The translations under genes were made by a program, and so were the position numbers. From contig VWZW01006868.1 of NCBI GenBank assembly GCA_013397115.1, positions 472,503-536,502 of the forward strand: DNA of 64,000 nt, given 5' to 3'. Numbering within the stretch: position 1 is the first letter of the stretch; each line of letters begins with the position of its first letter. Shown in pieces: positions 37,030-50,101 of this stretch. The notes beneath the pieces were generated by a model. It had not been told where the DNA came from. It made no database searches and saw only the letters and a list, made by a program, of their open reading frames with translations. The DNA is from Edolisoma coerulescens. Lineage: Eukaryota > Chordata > Aves > Passeriformes > Campephagidae.

Positions 37030-37140
37030 CACAAATCACAGAAAGGTGATGTGACTTGCCCAGGGATGTACATGCAACCTCTGGCAGAGATGGGATTTAC
37101 GCTTTCATCTTGCTGCTGAGTGCCTTAATCGGAAAACCTT
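37030..37140 (+). mobile_element. MIR-like ancient SINE relic
   Basis: The order GAAAGGTGATGTGACTTGCC, then CTGGCAGAGATGGGATTTACGC, then CTGAGTGCCTTAATC follows the known core and 3' part of MIR/CORE-type SINEs, whose family text is of the form GTGACTTGCCCAAGG ... GGCAGAGCNGGGATTNGAAC ... AGTGCTTTAACC. Such elements were active in early amniotes, so copies in birds are old and diverged. The similarity is recalled rather than computed. Confidence 0.65.
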
Positions 37141-38600
37141 TATTCCTCTTGCAGCCTGAAAGTGACCAGCTTTGCTGCAAAACATTCCTGGGTCTGAGGA
37201 AATAGTATTGTCCAGCCCTTCTGAGTCCAAGGGTTCCATGAAATCTGCCTGAAAGAGTTCCCAGCCTCCAAAATCTCCCTAGCTAAATTGGGCAGAATTT
37301 AAATTTGAGCGTCAATTAGCAGAATTCACAATACACATTATTAGAGACTGAGGGGCTTTAGCACAACTGTGGCAATGTATTTCCAGTTGGCATCACACAC
37401 ATTAGCTGTAGGTGCTGTCTCAATCGTTACATTAAAAAAAGTGACCACATTTATTTTAAAAGCATTTCTTCATTTATACTCCTTGGCAATAGCTCTTCCC
37501 CTGTGTTCTTTGCGTGCTATCCTTTTCTTCTGTAATTAATAAATTTTTATCCTCTAGAATAAAACTGCTGGGTTCAGTTTTTGTTATTACAGAATTTCCA
37601 TTGATTGCCAGCCATACCATACAATGAGATTTGATATCATGTTGGGGTGAGGGGGCTGAATTTCTCTGTAGGTGACATGCTAAGAGCAAGGTTTGAAAGG
37701 GCAGATTTTTAAAACAGTGAGCAGAATTATTAACATGAGACTGAAGGGCAAAGTAATAAAACTCTAAAACCATTAAGTCTGGAGGCCATGTCAGAACATT
37801 GTAGTAGAGGCACAGATGGTGTGCATACTGATGAGCAGGAAAACATAAAAGAGTGAGCAAAACTGTATGGGTAAATGCAGAATTACATAACCTTTACTGG
37901 GGCAACCGATGCATTATTTTCTAAAGCAAAAACCCGCTGTAGACAGCAAAGAGAAAATCAGACGGAAAGCTGTAGTAATTTCACTACCAAAAGAAAATCA
38001 ATGAGTGAAGCTGTGGAAAGAACAAAAACCATAAATATAACATAAAGATAGTGAAGTGACAATGGGAGATTTTGAGACACAGAAAGGAGTTATGCAGGGT
38101 TAGCACATCTGGGAACCTGCCTCTGAGATTTCAGAATTGGCATTGGTGGTATTGAAACCCAAGGTGTCTGTAGTCACCTTGTTGGGTTGTCTTGGCTGAA
38201 TGCTGAATTGTTGTATCATCAGCCCATGGCCTGTTTTCTCATCTCCTGAAGCTGGTGAGCTTCTTGTCTTCTGCCTTTGGCTCTGAGCAATGTGTGTTGC
38301 TCTAACCGATGACACACAGTAATCACTCCAGAGGGAATTTTCTAAATCATCCCTTTATTTTCACTTCAACTAAAGTGTTGATGACTTCATTCATAACAGT
38401 AACAAAACATTCTGCCCTCCTACTCTCCTTATAGTGGTATCTTCTGTATTTTAAGGTGATAGCTTTTGCAATCTACAGAGGTGAAGCTGAGTACAGCAGA
38501 TAAGCATGCAAATTTTCTGCAATTACCTTGGAATAGCTGTCTCTGAACCTGGCTTTTCATTCCAAAGGTTAGGGATATCTGCAAGATCTACTATCATAAA

Positions 38601-38646
38601 TAATCCCATTAATAAATGGGAGTAATAACTGTATTAAATGGGATTA
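38601..38646. promoter_or_regulatory. Inverted TAATCCCATT / AATGGGATTA repeat
   Basis: TAATCCCATT (38601-38610) and AATGGGATTA (38637-38646) are exact 10-bp reverse complements, 26 bp apart. A nested AATGGG (38615-38620) can pair with the same left arm, giving two alternative hairpins. TAATCC is the core site of OTX/PITX-type homeodomain proteins, so this is also an inverted pair of such sites. Function is inferred. Confidence 0.3.
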
Positions 38647-41600
38647 ATAAAATTGTATTTTTTCTGAATCTGTGCTGCCAGAAAGTTCTGTGATTCACAT
38701 GGTCCTGAGATCCCCATTATTATATAGCATGCTTGTCTACTTGAAAGGCTCAGATCTGGATAGGGAAACATCCCTGGGGACACCAGCTGGATGTGTGGGA
38801 AGCAGAGCAATGAGGAAGATCAGGCAATCACAGAGGTTGCCGATGCAACGTTTCTCTTGTTTCCAGCAGATCTTCTGAAGCACCTTAAAAGCCTCTACTC
38901 TTTGGTTAAACTCTTAAATGGTTGCTGTCTCCAGGGAGCACCATCAACAGATGCTAATTACGACTCTTGGGTTGCTATTACTTAACCTAGCCTATCAAAT
39001 GTACTACTTCACAGCAACGGAAAAAGAAACTGAGAAAGTGTTCCCAGTCCTTCTGTACAAAGGCTGTCAGTGTGGCTTTCTTCACAGTCTTTCTTTGACA
39101 CATCTCATTCTGGTCACCAGCTGTGCTCAGATCCTCAAAATAATTTCCTAAGTTTCCTTCATCTTTAAGTTTATTGCTATTCTGCCAAAATGTAATCAGT
39201 TCTTTTATTCCCCTTTTCATTGTTCAGTGTTGACAATTTAGAAAACATTAAACATTAGCAATATCACCCCTTCTGTTCTCAAGCTGACACAGCACTCCTT
39301 GACCCTTGGGTATTTTCTGAGTTTCTCAGCTCTGCATCTGAACTCAGCATGAGGAAGTGCCATACACAACGGGAGAAGCAAGGAAAGGTGAAATTAATGT
39401 CATTTCACAGTCATCTAATATTTTATTGATAGAAATTGAGACATCTCCTTGTGGGTGCTGCACTTGGGATCTGCAATTGGATTGTTACCTTGTAAAGACG
39501 ACTCCTGTTTTATTATCCCTTAACTATCTATGGTTGAAAAATAAATTGCCTGGTATATACATGTGATAAACAGTACTGCTGAAATGATGCAAAAGCTCTA
39601 GAGATGTCATTGTGGTCTGTGTTAATGGATATGTTTTCAGCAGAATTTTATTTTTATGTGTGCCTTCAAATTTCACAGCACTTTAAAAAAGATTAACAAT
39701 GTTAGAAACATGGGTGAAATATACTTAATGAGCCTATTCTGTGCCAGAATTAAATCTCTGCCCTTAATTCAGTGGCTGTAACTTCTGCATCAATTCAGTG
39801 TTTTAGGCAGGACGGATGAGACCCAGAGCCATGACTTGGCCAGTGGCATTTATTGAACTTTCTGCTGTTATGAAACCATGTTCTGGTGGCGTGTGGTCTG
39901 AATGCACTCTCTGATCCCTGTGTAGAGAAAGTCCAGTTAGCTATAGTCCTCTTCCTTCCACACGTACTGGATATACAGCTCACTGGGCCATGGCATCACT
40001 GCTCCTCTAGATATTGTGGAAGGCTCCAGCAAAACCAGTTTTTTCAGCAAGTTACCAGGAGCCTGCTGTGAGGTATGGTAGACAGCAATATGAGGTAGGC
40101 TTAAATACCTGAGGTACTTATTAAAAATATGACTTGCTTGATCCTGTTTCTGAATTCACTAAACTATGTTTACTGTGTGCCTTACATTAATAGACAACAC
40201 ATTTCTATTCATAAGCTCTCAGTTCTAAAAGGAAATACAGGAAACGTTCTCAGGAGGTGAAAGCAGCAGCAGTATATCTGAATGATTGCCAGGTGAATCA
40301 CTCCTCTACCTCAATACTGATAGCAGCATCTCCACGTGTCTCTCCCCTTGAAACAGGCTCTTTGTCACCTGCTTCCTCTGTTCCACTTATAAATCACCTT
40401 GTACAAGCTATGTCAGATGTCTCAGATCCCAGCATCCAGCAGTGCTTTTGGGCAGTCCTGCTGTGCCAGGCCTCGCTTGGCTCAGCTGTTGCAGTGCACA
40501 GTTTAGTGTGAGAGCCTCCTCCCCATGAGCCTCTGACCCACTGCCCTCTCACTGCTGCAAGGCCATGAACTCAGGGACAGGGCAGCGAGCAGGACACTCA
40601 GAGTTACTGAGAGTGTCTTTCTTCCTGCTTTGTTTTTTCCCTCCAAATGCACTTCTACTCTCTGGGTAGTATATGGTCATTTGTGTTGACTCCCAAAGTG
40701 GTTTGGAGAAATCCTGGGTTGAACTCTTGTATGAACTGATATGTGGGAGTGGTTTTTGGTGTGCCCCATGACCATCCCTGGCTCGGCTCTGCTCCTCACA
40801 GAGGGACAGGGCTGCCAGGGAGGGTCCTTGCCCCAGTCTGTCCCACGGGCTCCTTTGCTACCTGCTCTGGCCATGCTGCACCCTGACAGACTCATGGATT
40901 GCAGGCAGAAGTCCAGAACGGGCACAGGCAGCTCTGTGGTCCTCACAGACATGAAGCTCTGCGCACAGTGAAGAATGTTCTCTGGGACAGTCACATAGAT
41001 TTGCTTTGTCTTAGCCTTCCTTTCAGAATTGCTTCTCGTGGTGAAAGGATGATCTATGCAGGCTGGAGATCATAAATACCACACAGAAATAAGAGAAAAG
41101 CTTTGAGGGCATGGATTCTGGTGGATATTTATGGCAAAAGAATGGCATTTTAGAGTGGATTTTGCTGCTTCATTCATCCAGCTAATAACCTTCTTTCCCT
41201 GCTTGAGTATCTTTCCCAAGAGCTCCTCAAAACCCATCTGCAGGCTTGACAAACCACCCTGCTGGCAGTGACATCGCATTCTGTTTTTAATTTTTCCTGG
41301 GGGCCTTGTGATTGCTCTTGATTGTACAACATGTCCAGACAGGAAGTCATAGAGGAGAAAGGAATAAATGGCCTTTGGAAAGATAAAATCTAGGAAGGAG
41401 GTGCCTCTGTCACTGCCAAAACAATTATTCTAGGTCTTCCCTGCAGTTCCCAGACAGAGGGGGTCTTGCAGCAGTTCATGTGGATTTCTCTGCTGGCTGC
41501 AGCTCATTTTTGATTGCTCTCTGCTCTGGTACAATTCGGACATAGGCAGGAATCAATACTAGGGTGAATGGACTTTGCATGGAAGCTCTGGAAATGTTAT

Positions 41601-42613
41601 GATATCCATGTGCACAGGGTTCTCCATAGAAAATGGTCATTAGCTCTTTCAGATGAAAATTGAACAGCATTTGCCCCTAGAAGCCCCTCAGAGCTACCTC
41701 CTCTTTAGGTCCCCACAGCGCCAGGTCCCAAACATGCAGCCCAATTTCAGCATTTCCTCAATTTGTGAGGGGTTCAGTAAATACTTCATGTTGAATTCCA
41801 CGGCTGAAAAGAAACTGCGCCCTAAAATGCTTATCTTCTTTAAATTGCTTCTAATTACTTAACTATTTCCCACAGGCTTTGTTTCTCTGAAAATAACTCT
41901 TAGGTTCCGACCAATTTGGGGTGTTTCACTTTATTGTGCAGTGATGGTTACTTGGCTTTCAGAGCTTGGCTAAGAATTGATCTTTACACGTTTAAAAGGG
42001 TTTTATTTGTCATTAATAAAGTTAAATTCGATGTTAATACAGTAAAAGCTGTACCTTGTTGGTATGTCTGCGCTATAGGTGTGGATTTTTAGCTTACAGC
42101 AGGTAAGTTTAATGCACAGGTATTTTATAGAGGTTTTACACTCATAATTTGTTTTAAAGATAAATTACTGAGACAAATAATAATAATTTTAACACATACA
42201 GCAAAACAACTCAAAAAAAAAGGTTCTCATAGCTAGAGCTGGTGAAGATGTGGGACTGTATTGTTTTGAGGGAAAAAGGAGTAAAAAAGAAAGCCTTGAA
42301 GTGAAAATTATTATTGGATCAGAAAAAAGACACAAGGAGCCATGCTGATTAAAAAATGAATTGTGCTTGCCTTGTGATTATTCCAAATTCTATATGAGCC
42401 AAAAAAATGACATGTCTAATAATTCTAAATATTCAGCATTAGATCATATTGTCCTCTGCAGAACACAACTACTGTTTCCAGCTGGTTCATACCATGACTT
42501 CCTAAATGCTCAGCCTTCCACATCTTCACACTTGATGAATTATAGGGAATACACAGGTTTAATATGTTAAATATTTTAGGCTAAATGAACTAGTTACCTT
42601 TGCTTAGAGTCAA

Positions 42614-42649
42614 GATATATATCTATGTCTATATATATCTATCTATCTC
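42614..42649. repeat. ATCT/TATA imperfect microsatellite
   Basis: Mixed ATATCT and ATCT units in a simple-sequence tract. Confidence 0.8.
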
Positions 42650-43544
42650 TGTAAATATTGGAAACAATAGGAGTAATGAGGCCAAGTGTTATGTCTTGGA
42701 AAGCACTTCCTCAACTTTTTTAGGTAACATTACTGAATTACTTACTGAATGTTACAATTACATAAATATTCTGCAGCTGTAGGACTGAGCATCCTCAGTT
42801 CTTGTGTTCCTTTGAACAGTGTATCTCTTCTTAAAATCTAAGATTTTGAAAAAGCAGAATAAAATATTTAGTAGGAAAAATATTGAAAAATATTGGTTTA
42901 TGATAACAATATTAATAATTCCTATGCTAAACCAGAAATTTTCATCTCTTCATAAAGAATTCATAGGTGAAAGCAATATTTTTAATTATGCAGTAGTTCT
43001 TACTCCTGCCAATGAAACTTCAGTTTGTGCTTTCATGTTTTTACAAGGTACATGCTTTGTATCCAAATATTTGAATACATCTATTCATCCTTTCTCTGCA
43101 TCAATATTATCTTGATATTTATTTTCAACCTTCACTTGGCACTTCTTTTTTTTTTGTTTGTTTTCAGCATTGGGGAACTGATAAAAAAGGTTAGCTTCTT
43201 GTATATGCATTGTTGTTAACTTCATTAATGCAATTCATGAAATCTTTAGCTTTCTGCTAAGAAGTGAATTTTTTAATTAATTTGGAAGTATTTGTGGAAG
43301 AGGAATTTCTTTTCTTTGAGCAATGTTGCAGAAAATTCAAGCTTAATTTGCAAAAAGTTGATCATTGTTGTCTAAAATTTTTCTTTATCCCTGTTTTCAA
43401 ATCTTGTAATTAGAAAAATCAAACTCTTCTCCCATTTCACATGCCAAAATATTATTATCTTCTATTTTTGTAATTAATGTGAAAAGCATTTTCAACCCCC
43501 TCAAAAATATGAAATATAGCCACAGCAGGATTGTTGAACAACTC

Positions 43545-43572
43545 ATATTTCCCCCTGGGAGGGGGAAAATAT
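43545..43572. other. Hairpin with CCCCC/GGGGG stem
   Basis: TTTCCCCC (43548-43555), loop TGGGA, GGGGGAAA (43561-43568), extended outward by ATA/TAT pairing with one bulged A. It is a compact, stable-looking stem in A/T-rich DNA. No gene lies next to it. Confidence 0.4.
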
Positions 43573-44281
43573 CATTTATGTCACCATTTTTACTAATTTA
43601 GTTTAGTATGAAGTTGCAGAGTAAACCAACCCTTCTAATATTTTTCAAGCTGTAGGGTGACCGGGTTAGTAGTGATTATCAGAGCTGTGAAGTTTGGGGA
43701 AGAGGTACCTTGGGTGCACTTCCTTGCAGCTGATGGGACCTGCCCAGGGGACCAGCTCAAACCTCTGTGTGCCTGCACAGGATGCCGTGGGACACTTGCA
43801 GAAGGAAAAACAATGAAGGCCTAACAAATTATCCTATTTGTTTGTAAATGTGGGAAAAAATGAAATAGACCTGGAGCACAGAGCTCAACACAAATTATTC
43901 TGGTTTATATTTCCCAGCCTTGCAGGCTTGTGCTGCTCAGGAAAACCAGCAAGAGCTGCACAAGAGAAACTATTCATGCAACAGAACGAACAAGCTTTGA
44001 TACAAGCAGCCACTGCCACACAGCTTTACTGATCTTGTCAGGGAACATTTCCTTGTCCCATGTCAAAGCAAAAATAAGTTAACCCATCTGTGAAGCCCCT
44101 CAGAAGGTCAGCGGGCTCTCAGAAGTATTTTTGGAAGAGAAATGAAAGTGGAGCAGAAGATGGTGATGACTGAAGAGGCAGCTGGTGAGTGGCAGGGATC
44201 CTATCACGGATGGCTGATGCCAGGGCAGTGCAGTACAGCTCAGCCCTGACTCAGCTCAGTCCATGACACCAATTCACGCCT

Positions 44282-44360
44282 CACAAAATCACAGAGTGCA
44301 TCCAAGCTGGAAGGGACCTAAGCAGATCATCTAATCCAAGCACCCTGCTCGAAGCGCGCT
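44282..44360 (-). mobile_element. Short CR1 3'-end fragment, antisense
   Basis: Text of the form AAATCACAGAGTGCATCC followed by AGCTGGAAGGGACCT and GATCATCTAATCCAAGCACC is the reverse complement of a CR1 3' terminus. Only the last tens of bases of the element are present, a common extreme 5' truncation. The distal boundary is uncertain. Confidence 0.8.
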
Positions 44361-47239
44361 TCAGGGCAGACCTCCTGTGGGCGTATGACTGCAGTGAAAA
44401 TATCCTGCATGCTGAGATCCTAAGGGATACCTCCTCCTGCGTTGTGTAATAAACTATGACTTTCAAAATGATTACTCCCCTGCCTATGGGTGTCTTGGAG
44501 GTTGGAACAGGCATGGCACCGTGCCAGGGAGTAGACTGAAATGTAATTGCTATGTTACAATTGAGTCAGAAGTAATTTCCTATTGGCAGAAAACTAGTTG
44601 CACTATCTCCCAGTTAATACATTCATGATGATCTCAGATTTTGCGTGATGGTGGCTGGATTCCCTGAAGGATGTGAATGACAGAATTACAGCCCACTACA
44701 CTGATTTATGATCTTATAGCAGGCAGGGCAGGCAAACCAGCACATCTATTATAGTAATTTTTCCTTTAAAAAGTTAATCCTCTGACAGTCTGAGTTTTTG
44801 TGAGACGAGCCACATAAATCCATGCTGATGGTTCAAATACTGCTGTATGCACAGCAATACAGGCTGCAGGGGGTTGGCAGGGCATGCAGCAGGCAAACCT
44901 GCCTATGGCATCCCCTAGTCAGGGAGGAGCAACTTCTCCAGCAATATACTGATGGAGTCCAGAGCTGAGAAGTCCAAGTCCCAAGCTGTTGGAGTGAACA
45001 GAAAAGTTATCCTAGCTCTCCCAGCAGTTCTGACAAAATGATCCATACCAGGATGCTACTTGTCAAGATGTTATTCAGCTTTCTCCATATGCCTGTTATG
45101 TTCATTCTTCCTGACCTATGGAAAAACGGGTTGAGATTGTCATCTTAAAAGGCAGTAAAAATGTATGTTAAATACTTTTGGTTTTTTCTTTTTTCCAGAT
45201 TTCTGTGGCACATTTTCTGCCTTCTCAGTTGAAATCTGAGACGTTAAAGGCTCCAAACATACTCCTCTCCCAGGGGTATAGCTGGTTGAAAAATATCTAA
45301 ATGTCAGTTGAAACAACATCTAGGAGAGAAGTGAGTTTCATAGACCAAATCATCCCAAACTTCTTGCGTAGCATACAGAATTAGTATGCTTAAGTCTGCA
45401 CTTTCAGTTTTAGACTGAGGTCTTTCATCGCCCTTCTGGTGCAGGGAGATCTTTGTTGTGTGCTAAGACCTAGTGTTCTGAGATCAGTCCATGCAGATCT
45501 TTCCCACACAGAGCTATTTTAAGTCCTAGCAAGATATGGTATTTTCTTTTATGCTCAAACAAGAAAGATGAGGTTTCTGAACAGAGAAAACTAATACTAA
45601 CTGGTAAGGAAGCGCAGTAAGAAGTATCCTAAACATGATTCTACCTCTCTGTCAGTTCTGTCTTGCTGATTTTCAAAAGGCTGTCTGTACACAAGCTTGC
45701 CTTTACACCAGAAGAATTTGACCTTGAGACCTGCTTGGTTTACTCCTTGCTGAGAATTTTATTCTCATGCCACACTTGGCAGCATCTAGAACCATTTGTC
45801 TCCTGAGCAAGTTCACTTACCCTCCAGGGTATACCAGCTGCTGCTTTATTTTTCTTTAAGGGAAGCAAGAGGAAACAATCCTGACTCTGTTAATCCCAAA
45901 CACATTTTTCCAAATAAAATTAATTATATTGTGACTGCTGAGTTTGTGTTTCATGATATCCAAGTGACTTCCCAAAAATATTGCTATTTTATTTAAGTCT
46001 AAAGCTACCAAAACAAAAGTTAAGCAATTAAAATTTCACCAAATTATCACAATAGGGTTTATCTGTGTTGTACTGAAAAGTGAAAATAAACTGACAAACA
46101 TATGACCAGGAGTCCAAATAAGGCCCATTTCTTCAAAACCACTTGCAAAGAGCTGCAGAAGAAAGAGCAGATGCAACAAAGCAAAACCTCCATTACAACA
46201 CTCCCAGTCTGAATACAAGCATAAAACCCAATCAACCTTCTTTTCAATTCTATAGATTTTGACATGATGCCAAGATAATTTCCAGCTCATTTTTTCTAAC
46301 ATTAAAATAAAATTGCACAGCAAGCTTCTCCATGGCAATCAGGAGCACCTAACACCTGCATTATGAAATGGACAGTTTAAAATATTTATCTTAAAGGCAC
46401 AATGCAAGACAAATGGCACCATGTATATCACTCATCAACAGGACACCTGACTATAAAAAAAAATGATAATCTCATCCAACAGGACAGCTGGTCATCTTCC
46501 TCTAACATTTAAATTGCTGATGTGCTTCCCATCTTCAGCATTATCCTGTAAAGGCCAGGAATGCCTTCTCTTCTTTACTTTACTTTTGGAAACGGGATGG
46601 CTTTGTCCAAATTTTAGAGGAGAAAGCTTTCTCGATATCATCTTTAGGCACTGCTTCAGGACACAGCGTGCTTGTGGCTGTGTGCAGGCAGAGGGTGTGT
46701 GATTCACAAGAAAGACCAAGCGTAAGCTCTCAAATTGAGGGCATCTCCTCCAGCTTGGAAGTCACGATGCCAAGCTGAGATGAAATCTCTAACATCCTCC
46801 TGGCCAGAGGGACACTCCTGGGCACTGTCAGACAACGTCTCTCTGAGACATTGCCCTGGTCCTGTTTCTAGGGTTGGACCAGGATGTCTGGGATTTGTGC
46901 TCATCCAGATTCCTTGTCACTGAAGGACAGATGAAAGATCCACCTTCACAAGAAGGCTGTAGGGTCCCTTTGGCCCCTTTTGCCTAAACACTTAAGTATT
47001 TACTGGGTTTGAGAGGAGCTGTCATTTAGTTACTCTGCATCCTGATACAAAAATAACCTCTGGATGCAGATGGGTTCAAATTAGCATTACAGACAAAAAG
47101 AGGGAGTAAATCCCAATCTCAGTCTTCAACACAAATGAACTCATTGTCAGCCACACTGGAGCTGCCTGAAGACTTTTGTGACAAATGATCATCACACCTC
47201 TAACTTCCTCATGGAACGATTTAACTGTTAAAAATGTCC

Positions 47240-47530
47240 ATGTCTAAGGGACTATCAGGATGCAGCATTGGTGGGACAGGCAGTGGCAGGGGAGTGGGAC
47301 AGGGACTTCCTGCAGTGGCCCCATCCCACCAGAGGTGCCAGGGATGGTGACCAGGGCAGGTGGGTCAGGGTCTGACAAGGGCCTGGGCTGGCAGGGACAT
47401 AGCTCAGGCCAGGACCAGGAGAGGCCTGAACTGAGGCAGCTCCTGGGCAAAGAGGATGAGGGTATGTGAGAGGAGGACTCTGGTAAGGCTGGTCAGGGCC
47501 ATCAAGACAAATTAGTGCACTCAGGGCCCT
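47240..47530. other. GC-rich patch of unknown origin
   Basis: G is strongly enriched over C on the plus strand (many GGGACAGG, GGCAGG and AGGACCAGG phrases), unlike its A/T-rich flanks. Opposing frames of 68 (-) and 69 (+) codons run through it and reflect composition. It may be a fragment of an unrecognised LTR or an exapted GC-rich element. I cannot assign it. Confidence 0.3.
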
Positions 47531-49332
47531 GACACTAAACTTGATTCAGAAATACTCATTAAAGTCAACAAGAGACCAAATATCCTTTTGTGTCCAAACA
47601 AAGAGTGATGGTGGTAGGACAAGGCATAGTGCAGAAGACAGACTGAAACTTCTTGCCACAAATGCAAATTAAAATATGTTCAAAGCAAAACATGCGAATT
47701 AATGAAACATATCCTACTGAGATAATTAAGCATATGAAATTATCTGTACAAGAATGCAACTAACCTTTTCATTTTCATGTAAAATAAAATAAAGTCTTTT
47801 GAGATCAGTATGTAAATCAAAACCTAAATAAAATCATGCAATTGCAGACCATCTGCCTTCAGAGAATGTTTTTGACTGTGATAAGCTGTTTAATGATGTT
47901 GCCCACACTAACAATGCCTATGAATTAGAGGAGTCATGTGCCTTGCAACAATTTGCTCTTATGTGTCTTTTCCTAAATACCTTTATTGTTGTTGTTACAC
48001 CCTGTCACTGGATTTTATCCAAAGTAGGGTGTAATTAAAGCTGGCTCAGAGCTCGGTTCTCAGACCAGAAAGCTGAGCTTGGTCAGATGAATGTTGTTTC
48101 ATGCTTTGCCAATGATCACTGACTGATATTTCAGAAAAAGACAGTATTTAAAAGAATATAATGTACCTGGTCATGTTTTGCAATATGTTCCATGGCATAT
48201 AAATTCTTGTTTGAACCCAATGTGATTTTCTTTATCCTCTGTCACATGAATTTTGATTATCCAGCTTACTATGCGTAACTGCAAACATTGCTTGTAAGAT
48301 TATCCACTCCTTCTTAAACTCAGCTGTAGCACATGAAGGCTTGAGCTTCTCGAGCAGTGGATTGTGGAAAGCCTACCTAAAAATCATAAGTTATATTCAC
48401 TTTAAATACACACACTTGTTATTAAATACATAGCATGGCTTACATGATTGCAAGAGAAACTGAATAAGAGACTTTGAGTTTTCATTTCAGGACACAATAT
48501 GAAAGAAGGTGATATTACTGCCAGCACATGGCAGCAGCTGAAGCAAGCCCTAGGCTCAGGGACCCAGCTTCCTGAGAAAAAGAGGAATGTCAGCTCCACC
48601 TAGCAGGGTTTCTGAACTTGTAGATAATAAGCAGGATGAAATTCTTCAGACTTATCTCAAATCTTCCTAGGATAGTTGTGTTTGTGCCTACAGAAGTCAC
48701 ATTATTAGGTTTTACTAAGGAGTGGGTTCAGTCATCACATTTCTATCAGAGGCAAAAGAAAACAAAATGAAGGGTCCAGGAAAACCCATCTCTGAAAGGG
48801 TTCTGGCACCAACACCATCTCATGTGTGCTAGTCAAGTCCTTCTGATGATAGTTACTTGCTTGGCTGCAGTAGAGGTGAACAAATTGTCCCCAATAGTAC
48901 TATAAACAGCATGAAATATGTTTTTTTCTTACTTTTCATTTCAAATGAAATAATTTCTCTTGTTTTGTTGAGACTCACAAAAAGCTTTTGAGTGAAAATG
49001 GGTCTCTGTCAAGAAGAGAAAAATTGGTACCTATAGCAAAAGCATTAAAAAAAAATGCTAGTCTTTGCCACTCTCATGTGAGAGACTGTAAAAGTCGCCT
49101 GAGCTTTTTCTTGTATTCTCTGATCCTTAAGACGACTCTCAGGAGTTACAAATATAGGTAGAAAATGAAACATGAGACTCTAAATGATAACTTATCACAT
49201 TTCACCTTGCTTTATTCCTACAACTTATAGCTAAAATGGTAAGAGAGGAGAATTAACTCATTAAAGGGGTAGAGATAATGCCTTAAAGAACTTGAAAAAC
49301 CTCATTACTTTCATGTAAGATAGAGAGGGCCT

Positions 49333-49352
49333 GATTTGCATTTATGCAAATC
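49333..49352. promoter_or_regulatory. Inverted pair of perfect POU octamers
   Basis: GATTTGCATTTATGCAAATC consists of two exact reverse-complement 9-bp arms around a 2-bp spacer. Each arm contains the consensus octamer ATGCAAAT. Further ATGCAA-type words follow at about 49364 and 49390. Octamers are the known targets of POU-domain factors. A head-to-head pair is an unusual arrangement, and enhancer function is inferred. Confidence 0.4.
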
Positions 49353-50005
49353 CACTGGAAAGGATGCAATTATACTAGCATAACTTAATGCAAAGATGAC
49401 TCAAACTTGATGTCTTTCTTTATAGCTTCAGGGCAAAAAGCTGAGTTTCACAAAGACCTTTAAGGTGAAACTTAAGCTTTCTAGTTACTGGGTTATTCCA
49501 ATGCCTTTACCCCAGGAAAACATTTAAAATCATCTTTATTTTATTCCTTTTTGGAAGGTAAATTTGGGGATTAACTGAGAGTTACTTTTAGATTGTGTGC
49601 ATATTGGTCACATATACTCTGTAACTCAGCCTGCTGGTCAGCAAAGCCCAGGTTTTTTTGCTTGCTGGAGATATTATATGATGTTCTTAGTAACAGCCAG
49701 TTCTCTGGAGAACTTCAGAGAGGGAGCAGAATTTAAAGAGCTGTCACTCATTGAAACAACTTCTTATAGTCAGCAAGGAAGTAGTTATCTGGAGCTATAT
49801 TATTTTATGCATTTCAGATCAGACCTGTAAACCCCCATTTCTCAGAACAGCTATTTTATCACTGTATGTCAGAAGCAAACATTTCAGTAAGTACATTGGG
49901 CATACTCCATTCTAGAAATATGGGCCAGGGAAAGGATCTATTGTCTCAAAAAGATCTGAACTGAACAGATCGTGATGTGTAACTGGTTGATACCTTTTAA
50001 AGATA

Positions 50006-50029
50006 CTATCTATCTATCTATCTATCTAT
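50006..50029. repeat. (CTAT)6 microsatellite
   Basis: Six clean CTAT units, likely length-variable. Confidence 0.92.
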
Positions 50030-50083
50030 GAATACATAAACAAAGATATGTCAATATCTATCAGCAATTAAATATATCAACAT

Positions 50084-50101
50084 TTATATATATATATATA
50101 C
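50084..50101. repeat. (TA)9 microsatellite
   Basis: A TA run in A/T-rich sequence, 55 bp from the CTAT repeat. Confidence 0.88.

Larger units (their letters stand above)
37141..44280. other. Unique noncoding stretch
   Basis: No gene is recognised in 7.1 kb. A 128-codon minus frame (37474-37860) has no domain. The stretch contains an inverted repeat with TAATCC sites at 38601-38646, a GC-richer patch at 40720-40980 with opposing frames of 105 and 76 codons, an ATCT-type tract at 42614-42649 and a hairpin at 43545-43572. Confidence 0.45.
44361..50005. other. Unique noncoding stretch
   Basis: No gene is recognised. A 100-codon minus frame (46036-46338) overlaps a 68-codon one and shows no domain. 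A GC-rich patch lies at 47240-47530 (separate entry), and an octamer palindrome lies at 49333-49352. Confidence 0.45.

Noticed and set aside
37474..37860. 128-codon minus-strand frame
   Set aside because: No domain, signal or splice context, and within chance length for the window.
44810..44860. tRNA B-box-like GGTTCAAAT
   Set aside because: No matching A box, no acceptor stem and no cloverleaf around it.
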